Shown here in pieces: positions 49,099 through 60,125 of a stretch of DNA of 64,000 nt. The translations under genes and the position numbers were made by a program. Position 1 is the first letter of the stretch, and every line of letters begins with the position of its first letter. The notes beneath the pieces were generated by a model. The model worked only from the letters and a program-made list of their open reading frames with translations, did no database searches and was not told where the DNA came from. The DNA comes from Agapanthus africanus (lineage: Eukaryota > Streptophyta > Magnoliopsida > Asparagales > Amaryllidaceae), in assembly GCA_030015575.1 (NCBI GenBank), contig JASDDO010000001.1, positions 325,037,595 to 325,101,594 on the forward strand. Direction: 5' to 3'.

Positions 49099-52000
49099 GG
49101 TCATGACCCGAAATAGTACGTGACTGGCCCTTGAATCATATGAAGTCTATAGGATCTCATCTAACTCAAGTAAGCCAAAAGCCCAGAAATCTAAAACCAT
49201 TTAAAATAATAAATAAAAGAAAACTAGTTTTAAAGAAGTGAAGAAAACATGTTTTAAAACAAGGGTTTTTAAATTACATAAGCTGAATATGCATTTTAAA
49301 AATCTCATGTCTTTTCTGAAAATTTCGGCAGAGTTTCCTTTGTAAATACTGGGCCCGAACATGGTACAACATGATAAAAGCATATATAATTAAAAAGGCA
49401 TCCCCAAGCGGGAGCTAGCTCTTCGTCAATCGACGGTCACGACCATGCAAGCAATATAATATACAACGCCGAAGGGCAAGGATCAAAACACAAAAGGAAA
49501 CTCAAAATCAAAATGAAGACCATAATACTTCAACGCGCGACTTTAAGGTCGAAATAATACACAACTATTTTTCTAAGTCTGAAACAATATACAAGTTTGC
49601 TTGATGGAATTACTAGATACAACTGATTAAAATAAATACAAGGGTGGTCACGATGCGAGTGAACCTACATACCAAAGCAATCACCCAGAATGGAAGAAGT
49701 GTGCCAGAAAAGCCGCAATGAAACCTGTACGGCAAAACCAGCAAGAACTGTGGCACAACGGGGGTGAGTTGCCAACTCATGAGCAGAAAACATCACAGAG
49801 CAGAAATCGTATGTATGACTCAATCCTAGGTCAATATGATCAGTAATATATAAATCCTCAATATGATAAAGTCTGAAGCATGATAAGGTGGCAGGGGTAA
49901 ACACCTATATATAAGTGTAGTACCAAGTGCTCGCGTCAGTGCCTCAGGTAGCAACATATCATAACTTTGAGGTATGATCAATGTAATCAATGTCAACTAT
50001 ATCAGGAAGTCTATGAGTATGTAGATATCATCCAACTATGTGATCAATGACATCAATGTCAACTATATGTATGTGGATATGATCCAACTATGTGATCAAT
50101 TTCATCAATGTCAACTATATGTATGTGGATATCATCCAACTATGTGATCAATGTCATCAATGTCAATTATATGTATGTGGGTCTCGTCCACGTGTCACCC
50201 AATTACATAAAGCATCATGCATGTAAATATCATAAAGCATATGCATGGAAGTATGAGGATATAAATCAACATGTGTCCCTCGTGACATATCAAAATCATG
50301 GAACCTGAGTGTCTAGCATCAACACTTGAAAACATCATGAAATCCGTGCCCAGCATCGGCACGTAATTCCTCATATATCGGGCTCCGTCGGTCCGGATCG
50401 GCCTACGGGCTCCGTCAGTCCGGATCGGCCCATATCATCTCTCGACTCTAGTCGATATCCTCCGGATATCCGCCGAGCCCAAATACTATCACCGATAGGT
50501 AGTAGTCCCACTGCCAGGCTCACCGTCTGCAACACAGCGATCCGTTCTCGTCTCGGGGTACCATACTGGGTCCACCATGTATCCGCAAGCGGCCTCATCC
50601 GCCTCCTCGAATCGGGTTTCACATGTCGCTCTTAGAACCGAGAAAACACATGGTGGACACACTGAAATATCATATCAAGGGTAACCGAGTTTTTAAAACA
50701 ATACATACTCTCTTTTGAAATACCCACGGTTCCCAAATCCAGAAATATCATAGAAACGACATATCTCAAAGCGTATAATCATAAAGCATGATGTATGCGA
50801 CATATAAAAGAAATGTAAGCATAACAGTAAATCATGCAACATGGAATAGTAATATGCACATATTGAGGGAAACCACTCATTTAAAATGAATACAGTTCTA
50901 AAATATAACTTGCGGTTCCCAAATCTCCAAAATCAAGCCAGAATCATCTATGTATGTGCAAATATGTATGCATGCAAGTATGTGTGTACAATATGTATGT
51001 ACGCAAGTATGTCATGCAAGGGGTTATATCCTGAATGCAACAGTCCTACAGTGTAGTGACATGGAAATTATCGATGATGAAGTGTTTGAGCCGGCAAGCA
51101 GGTGTACGTGGAACATACACATCATCGATAATGGTGCTGGTGTCCTGACAGCATGGGTTTAATATAACGATAAACACATTTACACATGCAATGCGATGCG
51201 AATAGAAAGAATATGCGGAAATCGAATAATAAACGCAACAGTGAAGAATCTACATCAATATATAAATGTCATACAGTTTTTCCATTTCAAAGAAGGCGAA
51301 TCAGGGTTTTTAGAAAAATAAGTGCTACGGTGTTTTTAAGAAAAGATGCGTCTTTTGAAAATATCCATAGAATCCCTTTGCCTGCCTTTAAAGTACTCAC
51401 GATTCGTTAGTTTTTGAAATAGGTATGACTCGAGTCTAATCTAACACCTACTAAGTAACTATAGATCTAACTAATAAGCTAATGGAAAGGGTATGGAAAC
51501 CACCTAAATTTGAGTCGATACATATATACATATAATAGTCGGTGATCCCGCCTCAATGGTACCGCGTACGATACAATATCATATGACATCCTTGAGTCAT
51601 GAGTGCGGATCTTATCATCAAATAAAGCTCGTACGGTAAATCATCGTACGGCGTCCCAAATCTGGGTACGGGTCAATATCACATTTATCTCATCAATTAA
51701 CCGGTAGCTTTATCATCATATCTCATGAATTGGGGCACTGATCTAAGTCTAGTATAAACTGATACCATCTATGTAAATATAAATGCGTGTCTAAAACACA
51801 CATCCAAAGGCCCACTAAAATCTCACGTCGTATCCCAAATACGAACCACATCATATCACCGATCTCATGGCACTATTCCCAATCTCATTGACTCATCTCC
51901 AAATATCATCCACTATATGTATTCCCATATACGCACAAGTATAAAAAGTAAGTATATGTGTGCGTGTGGGTGTAAACCTGTTCGAGGGTTCGCAACTAGG

Positions 52001-53635
52001 AAACTATAATAGTTTACTTCTAAACCCTAATCTAACCATAGTACACCTAATCACATATTGAATATCCATGCCACGCATAAAGCTATCATATATAGTATAT
52101 ATATAGTATACTAAACATCGAACTGCGGGGGTGCTATACTCCGTCCACCCGACTTCCCCCGTAGATATAATCTACTCACCTGCTCTTCATTTGCCGATGC
52201 CGATGTCGCCACCATCTTCTTCATCGTATCGAATCATCATGGGGGTACCTACATATCACACGCATCGTATCTCCTTAAAACCAAATCGAAACCAAAACGA
52301 AACGCGGAACTCACATAGGTCAAAACCTATGGTCTACTCCCGCAAATCAACCCGGTATCACTCGATATAGACGTAGAAACGTCTTGATCGAGATAAAGCA
52401 CAAATTCGAATATCCAAAATTTAAAATACACAAAACCATAACTCGAAATCAAGCAGCAACTAGAGAAAGTGGTCTCAGATTTTTACTCATGCCAAAACAA
52501 GGCAAGCAAACAACACTAGGGTGATATATAGGGTGCATGTGACCTACTGAAGCAACTTGGGCACCTAATTTATCAGGGAGGCCGGCCATATACCATAAAA
52601 TTCCAGCCAGGCCGGTTTTTCTAAGGAGTTAGGGTCTCGTCTGGTCAGGGTGGTCTCATACTGGTCCAATTTGGCCTCTAGAGTTGTTTGTTTGTCTAAG
52701 AATTTCCCCGGGTCATCCCAGATTTCTCTGCACACTCATTTTCCTCACAAACGAACATTCACAGTTTACTGTTTTTAGTTCCAGGTTTTTGTATGGTGTT
52801 TGGTCTGGGTTTTTATCATTATAGGGGGTCTAAGGTCATATCTAAGGCCCAATTACATCATCTCTACCCAAATCAAACCCTAATTCCAAACTTGAGATTT
52901 CAAAGTTCACTAAACTTCGCCAAAACGATTTTAAACTTGACATGAGGCTTAAGCACTTGAAACACTACACTAATTGTGAAAGGGTTACCTCATTTATCTC
53001 CCATGAATCCTCTACAGCGCCAAAATCAATTTTTTCTTGGTCCAATATGTAGCTAGAGGGCTTGTGCACAAATTTTGTGAAGTGAGGATGGACTTTTGAT
53101 GGATTTTTAGTGATGAAGTGGGGGTTTTGAAGAGGAGGGAGGAGAGGTGCTGCCTTGGGCTGAAGGAGGAAGAAGAAAGACAAGGATGAAGAAGTGGGAG
53201 AGATGAGCAATGACTTAGGTTTGATCCTCACCTTTCTCTCTCTTGCCCATGCTCTATATTTTATTCTTTTCTTTTATTTCCTTCTCTCCTCAATAGTAAA
53301 CCCAAAACAAGGAATGAAACATGAAGATAAAGCCATGTAGGAAAATGTAACACAAGTGTGAAATGATATGGTGCATGTTTTGCACAAAACACGCTTAAAA
53401 TTCGATTAGCGAATTTTAATCGCGATTAGAAAAAAATTAGTGTATAATAAATCATAAAAACTTAAAATTTGCATAATTCACAAAAAACACCCTCTTTTAG
53501 TAATTTCTATAATTTTCCAATTTTTTCCCCAATTTATCGGTATTTAATTATACCGCCTTATTAAAATATTTAATATAATATTATTTAATTATAAAAATTC
53601 ACAAAAATAATATTTTATTTTTTTGAAATGTTACA
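49099..53635 (-). repeat. 5' LTR of A3 (4537 bp)
   Basis: Matches 30181-34781 throughout and ends TGTTACA before TCGGC. The hairpin is at 51067-51079 and 51120-51132. The 52-bp repeats are at about 50000-50180. Confidence 0.93.
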
Positions 53636-53640
53636 TCGGC

Positions 53641-53777
53641 ACGACCCTAACTAGGAACGCAAAGCGACACAACTACCAAGACTAGACCCTGATCGTACCG
53701 ATCACGCATTCAAAACACAATAATTAACGTGGAATCAATATAATTAACGTCGCAACATCAAAAGAAACCTACGCCTA
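53641..53777 (-). repeat. 3' LTR of B, middle piece between A3 and D
   Basis: 137 bases matching 63690-63825 of the other B LTR (ACGACCCTAACTAGGAACGC). They join the outer piece through TCGGC and the inner piece through GCCTA. Confidence 0.9.
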
Positions 53778-53853
53778 TGTTGGGGTAAAAATTTACACCC
53801 CGGTTGACCAAGTCAAAATCAAAGTCAACCCCAAGCCAAGTGGGCCCAAGCCT
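53778..53853 (+). repeat. Terminal repeat of D, left copy
   Basis: Identical by eye to 55900-55975. It contains GGTTGAC/GTCAACC arms and three W-box cores (TTGAC or GTCAA) within 29 bases. Confidence 0.9.
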
Positions 53854-54016
53854 AGATCCAGTGGGCCCATGCCCGGGTCGAGCCCGTACATGAAGCGGCC
53901 GGCCTCCCCCCATGCCAAGATAAAGAATTTGTAATAAATAATTTTGTTGCATTTCTTTTATTTTATTTTATGGATAAATGTAAGAAAAATAGGCATAAAG
54001 CCAAATTTTTGTAAAG

Positions 54017-54059
54017 CCCATGGCTTATGTGCAAAAAGAAATGGCACATGAGCCATGGG
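54017..54059 (+). other. 16-bp hairpin upstream of the D TATA box
   Basis: Arms CCCATGGCTTATGTGC (54017-54032) and GCACATGAGCCATGGG (54044-54059) pair fully, with one G-U in plus sense. The loop is 11 bases. It ends 55 bases before TATAAAG. Confidence 0.8.
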
Positions 54060-54114
54060 ATAGGCAAAATGCCATTTTGTGAAGCCCAAGGGGCTATGTG
54101 TAAAGTGTATAGCC

Positions 54115-54121
54115 TATAAAG
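54115..54121 (+). promoter_or_regulatory. Putative TATA box of D
   Basis: TATAAAG in CCTATAAAGG, about 340 bases from the left end of D. The position fits the promoter of a plant LTR. Inferred from sequence only. Confidence 0.5.
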
Positions 54122-54494
54122 GCAAAGATAATGAAATATCTCAATAACTTTTTCTTTCTCCAAAAAAGTTTCAGATCTGAGATCTTTCTTCCTTCTGCAA
54201 GGTTCCAAGACCTTCTCATTTCTTTTGAATTAAATCAAGAGTTTTACTCTTTCTTTTCCAAAAACAAAATAGTTTTTCACCACAAAACCCACAAAGGGGA
54301 ACTTGGATCTGTCTTCAGATCCCCAAAAGGAGTGATTTTTAAAATCCCATATCTCTTGATCTTCAAGATCCAGCTAACAGAAGAGGAAGAAAAACAACCC
54401 CTTTCACTAAACCCAACAAAAAAAAACACTCAGGAGTCCAACTCCTCTTTGATTTCTCTTCAGAGAAATCTTTTTAGGCTAAAAGCCTCTTTTT

Positions 54495-54964
54495 CTCGCT
54501 GGCGCTCAAGCGCAGAGCGCCCACGTGCCGACACGTGGCGCGCTTGCGCTCAAGCGCAAGCGCTCGAGTGCAAGTCGCCCTCGTGCCGACACGTGGCGCT
54601 CTTGCGCTCAAGCGCAAGCGCCCGAGCGCAAGTCACCCCGGTGTCGACACGTGGCGCTCTTGCGCTCCAGCGCAAGCGCTCGAGCGCAAGTCACCCTCGT
54701 GCCGACACGTGGCGCTCTTGCGCTCAAGCGCAAGCGCTCGAGCGCAAGTCGCCCTCGTGCCGACACGTGGCGCTCTTGCGCTCAAGCGCAAGCGCTCGAG
54801 CGCAAGTCGCCCCCGTGCCGACACGTGGCGCTCTTGCGCTCAAGCGCAAGCGCTCGAGCGCAAGTCGCCTACGTGCCGACACGTGGCGCGTTGCGCTCCA
54901 GCACTCTGCGCTCGAGCGCAAAGCGTCCACATGCCGACACGTGGCGCGCTCGCGCTCAAGCGCC
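54495..54964. repeat. 58-bp GC-rich minisatellite in D, eight units
   Basis: ACACGTGGCG recurs at 54531, 54589, 54647, 54705, 54763, 54821, 54879 and 54937, exactly 58 bases apart. Most units contain GCGCTCGAGCGC, a perfect 12-bp palindrome, and a close variant GCGCTCAAGCGC. All eight carry CACGTGGC and seven carry GCCGAC directly before it. Long frames here (up to 278 codons) are by-products of stop-free GC-rich repeats. Confidence 0.96.
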
Positions 54965-55289
54965 TAGGCGCTGGCCCCACGCATCCTTTGGATGTCTTTT
55001 TCCCCTTTATTTATATATACATGTATATATATACATATGTATACAAATGTACACATACGCATACTCCGCGATACTTCCCCCTCAAAACTCTGCGTGGGGG
55101 AAGTGTCGCGGAGTATGCGTATGTGTACATTTGTATACATATGTATATATATACATGTATATATAAATAAAGGGGAAAAAGACATCCAAAGGATGCGTGG
55201 GGCCAGCGCCTAGGCGCTTGAGCGCGAGCGCGCCACGTGGACGCTTTGCGCTCGAGCGCAGAGTGCTGGAGCGCAACGCGCCACGTGTC
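54878..55289. repeat. Near-perfect palindrome with arms of about 200 bp
   Basis: The left arm 54878-55081 pairs with the right arm 55096-55289 around a 14-base loop. By eye there is one mismatch near the loop and one 10-base extra segment in the left arm (54931-54940). The arms include the end of the 58-bp array and an ATATAC-rich core. The flanks differ (58-bp array left, 30-bp array right). Confidence 0.96.
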
Positions 55290-55290
55290 A

Positions 55291-55650
55291 TGCTGCCCCT
55301 TTAGCGACTTGGACGGTCGATGCTGCCATTTTTGCGACTTGGACGGTCGGTACTGCCATTTTAGCGACGTGGACGGTCGGTTCTGCCATTTTAGCGACGT
55401 GGACGGTCGGTGCTGCCATTTTAGCAACGTGGACGGTCGGTTCTGCCCTTTTTTGCGACGTGGACGGTCGGTGCTGCCCTTTTTGCGACTTGGACGGTCG
55501 ATGCTGCCCTTTTAGCGACTTGGACGGTCGGTGCTGCCCTTTTAGCGACGTGGACGGTCGGTCTGCCCTTTTAGCGACGTGGACGTTCGATGCTGCCCTT
55601 TTAGCGACTTGGACGGTCGGTTCTGCCCTTTTTGCGACGTGGACGGTCGA
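55291..55650. repeat. 30-bp minisatellite in D, twelve units
   Basis: Units of the form TGCTGCC, TTTTAGCGAC, GTGGACGGTCGG. The GGACGGTCG core recurs about every 30 bases. Being a multiple of three, it stays open in several frames, giving spurious 10-residue protein repeats. A reversed partial unit lies at 55757-55785. Confidence 0.95.
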
Positions 55651-55830
55651 TGCCATAAAAAGGGCAGCGCAGGATTCCTACAAAGCGGGAATCAGATCAC
55701 TCCGGGCCAGGAAAACGCCTATCACGGGCACTCCGTCTCGGAGACATGTCAGGCAACGACCGTCCATGTCGTAAAAAGGGCAGTGCTAGCTTTCTAAAAA
55801 GCGGAAACCAAATCAGGTCGCCTCCAAGTA
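55651..55830. repeat. Direct duplication of about 55 bp downstream of the 30-bp array
   Basis: The blocks at about 55645-55700 and 55757-55815 both read TAAAAAGGGCAG, CTA-AAAGCGG and CA-ATCA. Similarity is about three quarters by eye. 55831-55885 holds nothing I recognise. Confidence 0.7.
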
Positions 55831-55885
55831 AAAGAGGATCCATCAATTTCATGCACACGACCCACATATGTGATGTGCATTTATT

Positions 55886-55899
55886 GATGGGGGGCAATT
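55886..55899 (+). other. Polypurine tract of D
   Basis: GATGGGGGGCAATT lies directly before the second TGTTGGGG. This is the typical position and form for a Gypsy-type 3' LTR start and fixes the plus orientation of D. Confidence 0.85.
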
Positions 55900-56006
55900 T
55901 GTTGGGGTAAAAATTTACACCCCGGTTGACCAAGTCAAAATCAAAGTCAACCCCAAGCCAAGTGGGCCCAAGCCCATCTCAATGGGGTGACGAAAAACAC
56001 CCTACA
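55900..56006 (+). repeat. Short 3' LTR of D (107 bp)
   Basis: TGTTGGGG to CCTACA followed by the target duplication GCCTA. The first 76 bases equal 53778-53853; the last 31 have no clear match at the left side. Confidence 0.8.
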
Positions 56007-56011
56007 GCCTA

Positions 56012-57094
56012 AAATATTCATAAATCTAGTAAGCAGCATTTATCATTTTAGCACAAAACTACAAGTTTTGCAAAAAACTAGAATTTGCAAACATCACAAA
56101 ATAGTAAGATTAAACCATTTAAACCTTTACTATAATTTTAAATCTCACTAATTAGGATTAGCAAAAGTGTAGTTTGTTAATTAGCTTAATTAGCCGATTA
56201 GGAAAATATCATTTAACAAATTAGAAACTTGATTAAGTTTTCATTTGTCTTAACTTATCACTTAACAAGACAACTAATCAAAATTCGAATTTGATTATCA
56301 AAATGATATCTTGAATTCTAAATATGAATTTAAAAGCTTAAATTAAACATCTAATTAAGCTAATTAAAGTATTAAACTACAAAATGAGATTAGGGTTTGG
56401 ATTTATAGCTTCAAAGAGACAAGATTTGAAACAAGAACAATCCAAACTTTAGACTCTAAAATCCCCACTAGAATGAAGATCCAAGCAAGATTGAAGAAGA
56501 AGAATGATGGGTTTGATTTATATTTGAATTTGTATGAATTTATTTGGATTTTTCTTGATTTTTGTGAAGCATAATAAGATAAAAATGGAAGAAAAAAAAT
56601 GAAGGTAGCCAAGGAAATGAGTGGCCGGCCAAGTGAGAAAATGAGGAAGTTTTGGTGAAGTGTGGAAATTTCTAGATGGATATTACAATTATTGCAATAT
56701 AAAACAAAAAATAACATTAGTGACCATTTTCTTTTTCTTAAAAAAATTCAATTAAATTCTATAAATCTAGATATTTTGGTGAGAAGGTTCTAAACATAAT
56801 TCTAGTGATTAGTTTAGCATAAAACCACATTAGTAGTAATTTACCCACAAAAAAGTAATTACCAATAATAAAGTGCACAAATAAAGCATTAAAATAATAT
56901 TTTATTAAGGATAAATTCTATGTGAACCAAAACATCACATAGACCCCCAAAGTTCGCGCACTTGTTTTATTCTAGCTAAACTAGGTGCCGGCAAGTCTAT
57001 ACGGACGTTTGATAACAATCGGGTTAAAACGGAAAACACCGACTATTTTACCCTAAAAACGGAAAATTCGCAAAACGATTTCTAAAACGTTACA
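56012..57094 (-). repeat. 3' LTR of B, inner piece
   Basis: Continues the B LTR (compare 63830-64000) and ends CGTTACA before the polypurine tract. AT-rich. The frame at 56403-56717 on the minus strand lies within LTR sequence and is not a gene. Confidence 0.88.
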
Positions 57095-57108
57095 ATCTTC
57101 CCGCCTTA
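57095..57108 (-). other. Polypurine tract of B
   Basis: The minus-strand reading AAGGCGGGAAGAT lies directly before the LTR start TGTAACG. The neighbouring GGACCAAATTTCTTTAAGG is shared with A3 and, more loosely, A1. Confidence 0.8.
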
Positions 57109-57109
57109 A

Positions 57110-59960
57110 AGAAATTTGGTCCCCGAATTTAAAATTCTCACTAAGCTTAACTTCAAAAAGATGAGTATAAAACTCCCAAATCTCGCTGGCAGCCTCCTAA
57201 GTGATCACATCACCATGCGGCTACGCCAAAGAACCCTCACAGATGGCAAGACCCTAGATCGAAGTTTCTCCACCTTCCGATCCACTATAACCATCGCCTG
57301 CTGTTGACGAAAGATCGCGTCCAAGCTAAATGGTCTGATACTGAATCATGTGAAAAATGGCCTGAAGGTAATTGCGAAGTATCGATACAAGGAATACGGG
57401 TTGAATACTTAAAAATCTAGGCGGAAGTGCCAAATTATAGGCAACGGGACTAACTCGCTTCAAGGATATCAAAAGGACCTACAATCCTGGGATAAGCTTC
57501 CCAAAACACAACACGTCATTCATCGGAAAATCCGTAGGAATACATGATCTCCCTCTACGAACTCAAGTCTGCGACCACCACGGTCGGCATAAGACATCTG
57601 TCTGCACTGGGCTGCTCTCATATTGACCTGAACCAACTGGATTATCTCCGAAATCTCTAGACTAGCAGGGGTCCAAAAATCCTACTCTCGCAGAGTCAGA
57701 AAAACAGACTGGCGATCGACACGACCTACCAAACAAAAACCTAAAGGTTGCCAATTGGAATGTCTCCTGATAACTCTTATCGAAGGAGAATCCTAACAAT
57801 GGCAAGTGATGATCCCAACTGCCAACAACAATTAGTACGCACGCACAAGCATATCCTCTAGAGTCTATATGACCTGCTCTCACAAACCCCCGTCCTGGGG
57901 ATGGGAAAACGGAGCTAAAGCTCAGCCAGTACCCAAGGCTTCCTGAAACTTCTGCTTAAGACGGCAAGCGAACAGGGTGCCTTTGTTGGATATAACACAT
58001 GAAGGAACTCCGTGCAAACGAACAACTTAATAATGAACAACTGAGAAAACCGAGCATAACCGGACAACAAACACCCAAATGGAGTCACACCTTGACTAAA
58101 CCTGGGTAGATGCTACAACGAATATTCATGGAGACCTGCTCCCATTCCCACTCTGGAACGGTTAAAGGTTGCAACTCTCCAGCTGGTCTCAGATACTCAA
58201 CCTTAGCTCACAACAAGACAGACACATTGAAAAGAAATCTGAAACTTCACTCTTCATCCCTGTCCACCCGTAACTATCTCACAAGTCACGCTACAAATTG
58301 GTGGAACTTGAATGAACACCGAAAGCTGACCGATGTGCCTGCTCTAGGATTTTGCGTCTCTGCCTATCAGTAACAGGTATACACAAACGCATCCCTAAAC
58401 GTCGCACATCTGGTCACAAATCAAGGACTCCAAATCTTTACCCAGCCGAGTATGCTCAAGAATCCCAGACGAACGAGCATCGGCGGGCTGTGCCTCGCGA
58501 AAACGATTAAGGAAAAATGGACGGGCGCGGACATGAGCAAGCACTCCCTCAGTAAAGGCGAACTTTAAGATTTCCTCAACGATCGCACAAGAACTGTAAA
58601 TCTGCAGAAGACTGTCTCAACAATCAAAACTCGCTGGAGGAAGATGTACATTAAGCTCTGGTGGTCCGTGAAAATCTGACACGACTCTCCGAACAAGTAG
58701 TGTCCTTAGATCTTCAACGCACGACCACCACGGCCATCTCCAGATCATGAGTGGGATATCCTGGTCATACTTCCTCCAACTGTCAGGAAGCATAAGAGAT
58801 AACTCTATAGTGCCACATCAGCGCAAATTCGAGCCCCACTCGCGAAACATCATAGTTAAACAACAAAGTCGCCCGAACCGGAAAGCAAAGAAAGAACTGG
58901 TACAGTTGTCAACCGAATCTCCAACTGCTGAAAACTCTGCACACATGCCTCAGTCTAAAGAAAAGAACCTCCTTTCCGGTCAGTTCAGTCAGCGGTGCAG
59001 CGATACGCTAGAAATCCTATATGAAACGGTGGTAAAAACCTGCTAAGCCCAAAGATCTGCGGGCCTCCGACCGTACATAAGTCTGGGCCAAAGCTGTACG
59101 GCCTCGATCTTCATCGGGACCATACTAAACCATCTCCTGTAACTACAAGACCTAGGATTCAACACAATCAAGCCTGAAGGAACACTCCGAGAATTTAGCA
59201 GGCAGCTGGTGGTCTCCCAGTATCTGCAAAACAAATCCTCAAGTGCTTCTCACGTTCCTCACGACTCTTGGAATAGACCAGAATGTCATTAATGACACAA
59301 CAATAAACTGGTCGAGGAACGGCCTGAAGAAATCTGGTTCATCACATCCATGAATGCTGCTAGGGCATTGGTGAGTGCAACGACACCACCTAAACACATT
59401 CTGCCCGTAGCACGCACAAAAGCAGTCTTCGGAATGTCATCACTCCGAACCCGCATCAAATGATGACCTGATCCCAAACAAACTTAGAAAATGTTTCACA
59501 CTCTGGAGCCGATCGAAGAAATCATCAATGCGAGGTAAAGGATACCTATCCGCACTGTAACCCGGTTCAATTGACGATCCATCAACACACAACCTCAACT
59601 GCCGTCTTCCTCCCGACGAATAGAATAAGAGATCCCAAAAGAAAACACTCAGACGCACATGTCCCACCTATCTAGCAACTCTGCAGCAGATCCTTAAGCT
59701 CCCTAAGCTTCGCCGGTTCATCTGGAAAAACTTCAGAAAACTCTCGCATGATGGAAACCCGGTCCAACGAACCCACTATGGCTCCAGTATCATGAATGAA
59801 TGCCAAGAATCCTCGACATCCTCTCCTCAAAAGACGACTAGCGAAAAAGGCTGGATTCAAGATGTGAGAGGCGGCACCACTGTCCCCCTGCACAACAAGG
59901 ACTGACTCGCCGGGAAAACAAAACCTGACTGTTTTCTCGCGGCAGTCCACAGACGCCTAG
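57110..59960 (-). pseudogene. Chromovirus pol remnant (B)
   Basis: Decayed pol in all three minus-strand frames. In element order: protease-to-RT linker near 59.95-59.7 kb (DCREKTVRFCFPGE, RLLRRGCRGFLAF, REFSEVFPDEP); RT near 59.6-59.5 kb (YPLPRIDDFFDRLQ); connection/RNase H near 59.2-58.9 kb (KIEAVQLWPR); integrase C-terminal part near 57.65-57.5 kb (AAQCRQMSYADRGGR, RRLEFVEGDHV); pol end near 57.3-57.15 kb (IVDRKVEKLRSR, VRVLWR). These phrases are characteristic of Tekay/Del chromoviruses. The stretch 57.7-58.8 kb should hold the integrase core but I could not recognise its motifs. Many breaks. Confidence 0.85.
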
Positions 59961-60125
59961 CACGTAGCTAACCAGTCCGTGCCTAGGAGAACGTCAAATC
60001 CAATATCTATAGAAGGATCACAATAATGGACGAATCTCTATCTCCTATCTGATTGCCACACGACTGAAATACGTGTCGCGCAACAAAAGAATCGCTGACA
60101 GAAATTAACACAACAAATGGCTGAT

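Larger units (their letters stand above)
30181..53635 (-). mobile_element. A3: Ty3/Gypsy element, Tekay-like, non-autonomous
   Basis: Complete from end to end on the minus strand, with target duplication TCGGC (30176-30180 and 53636-53640). In its own direction: 5' LTR 49099-53635, primer site near 49083-49094, internal region 46355-49098 and 34782-35977 (split by C4), polypurine tract, 3' LTR 30181-34781. Without C4 it is about 13 kb with only about 3.9 kb internal. A faint gag-like stretch is the only coding trace; no pol is recognised. A hand comparison of about 240 LTR bases gave 11 differences, so roughly two million years under the rice clock, which may not apply here. Confidence 0.9.
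53778..56006 (+). mobile_element. D: small non-autonomous LTR element with minisatellites
   Basis: Bounded by target duplication GCCTA (53773-53777 and 56007-56011), starting TGTTGGGG and ending CCTACA. The first 76 bases recur after a polypurine tract as the start of a short 3' LTR (55900-56006). Upstream regulatory-type sequence and a TATA box (54115-54121) point rightward. The body holds a 58-bp minisatellite (54495-54964), a near-perfect palindrome (54878-55289) and a 30-bp minisatellite (55291-55650). No gag or pol. The 5' LTR end and primer site could not be located and the two LTRs are unequal. Family unknown; the GGGGGGCAATTTG polypurine tract recalls Tat/Athila-type Gypsy elements. 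Confidence 0.75.

Noticed and set aside
54131-54967. Frame of 278 codons and overlapping frames of about 210 codons in D
   Set aside because: Most of the length is the 58-bp minisatellite, which lacks stops in all frames; the unit is not a multiple of three, so the same peptides reappear in shifted order. No domain or codon pattern of a gene.
55291-55650. CRISPR-like array
   Set aside because: The 30-bp units follow one another with no spacers, and the context is a plant retroelement.
55288-55656. Ten-residue protein repeats on the minus strand (HVAKRA type)
   Set aside because: Direct result of a 30-bp DNA repeat; the plus strand gives equally regular peptides.
56403-56717. Minus-strand frame with hydrophobic stretches
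   Set aside because: AT-rich LTR sequence of B; hydrophobic residues follow from base composition.
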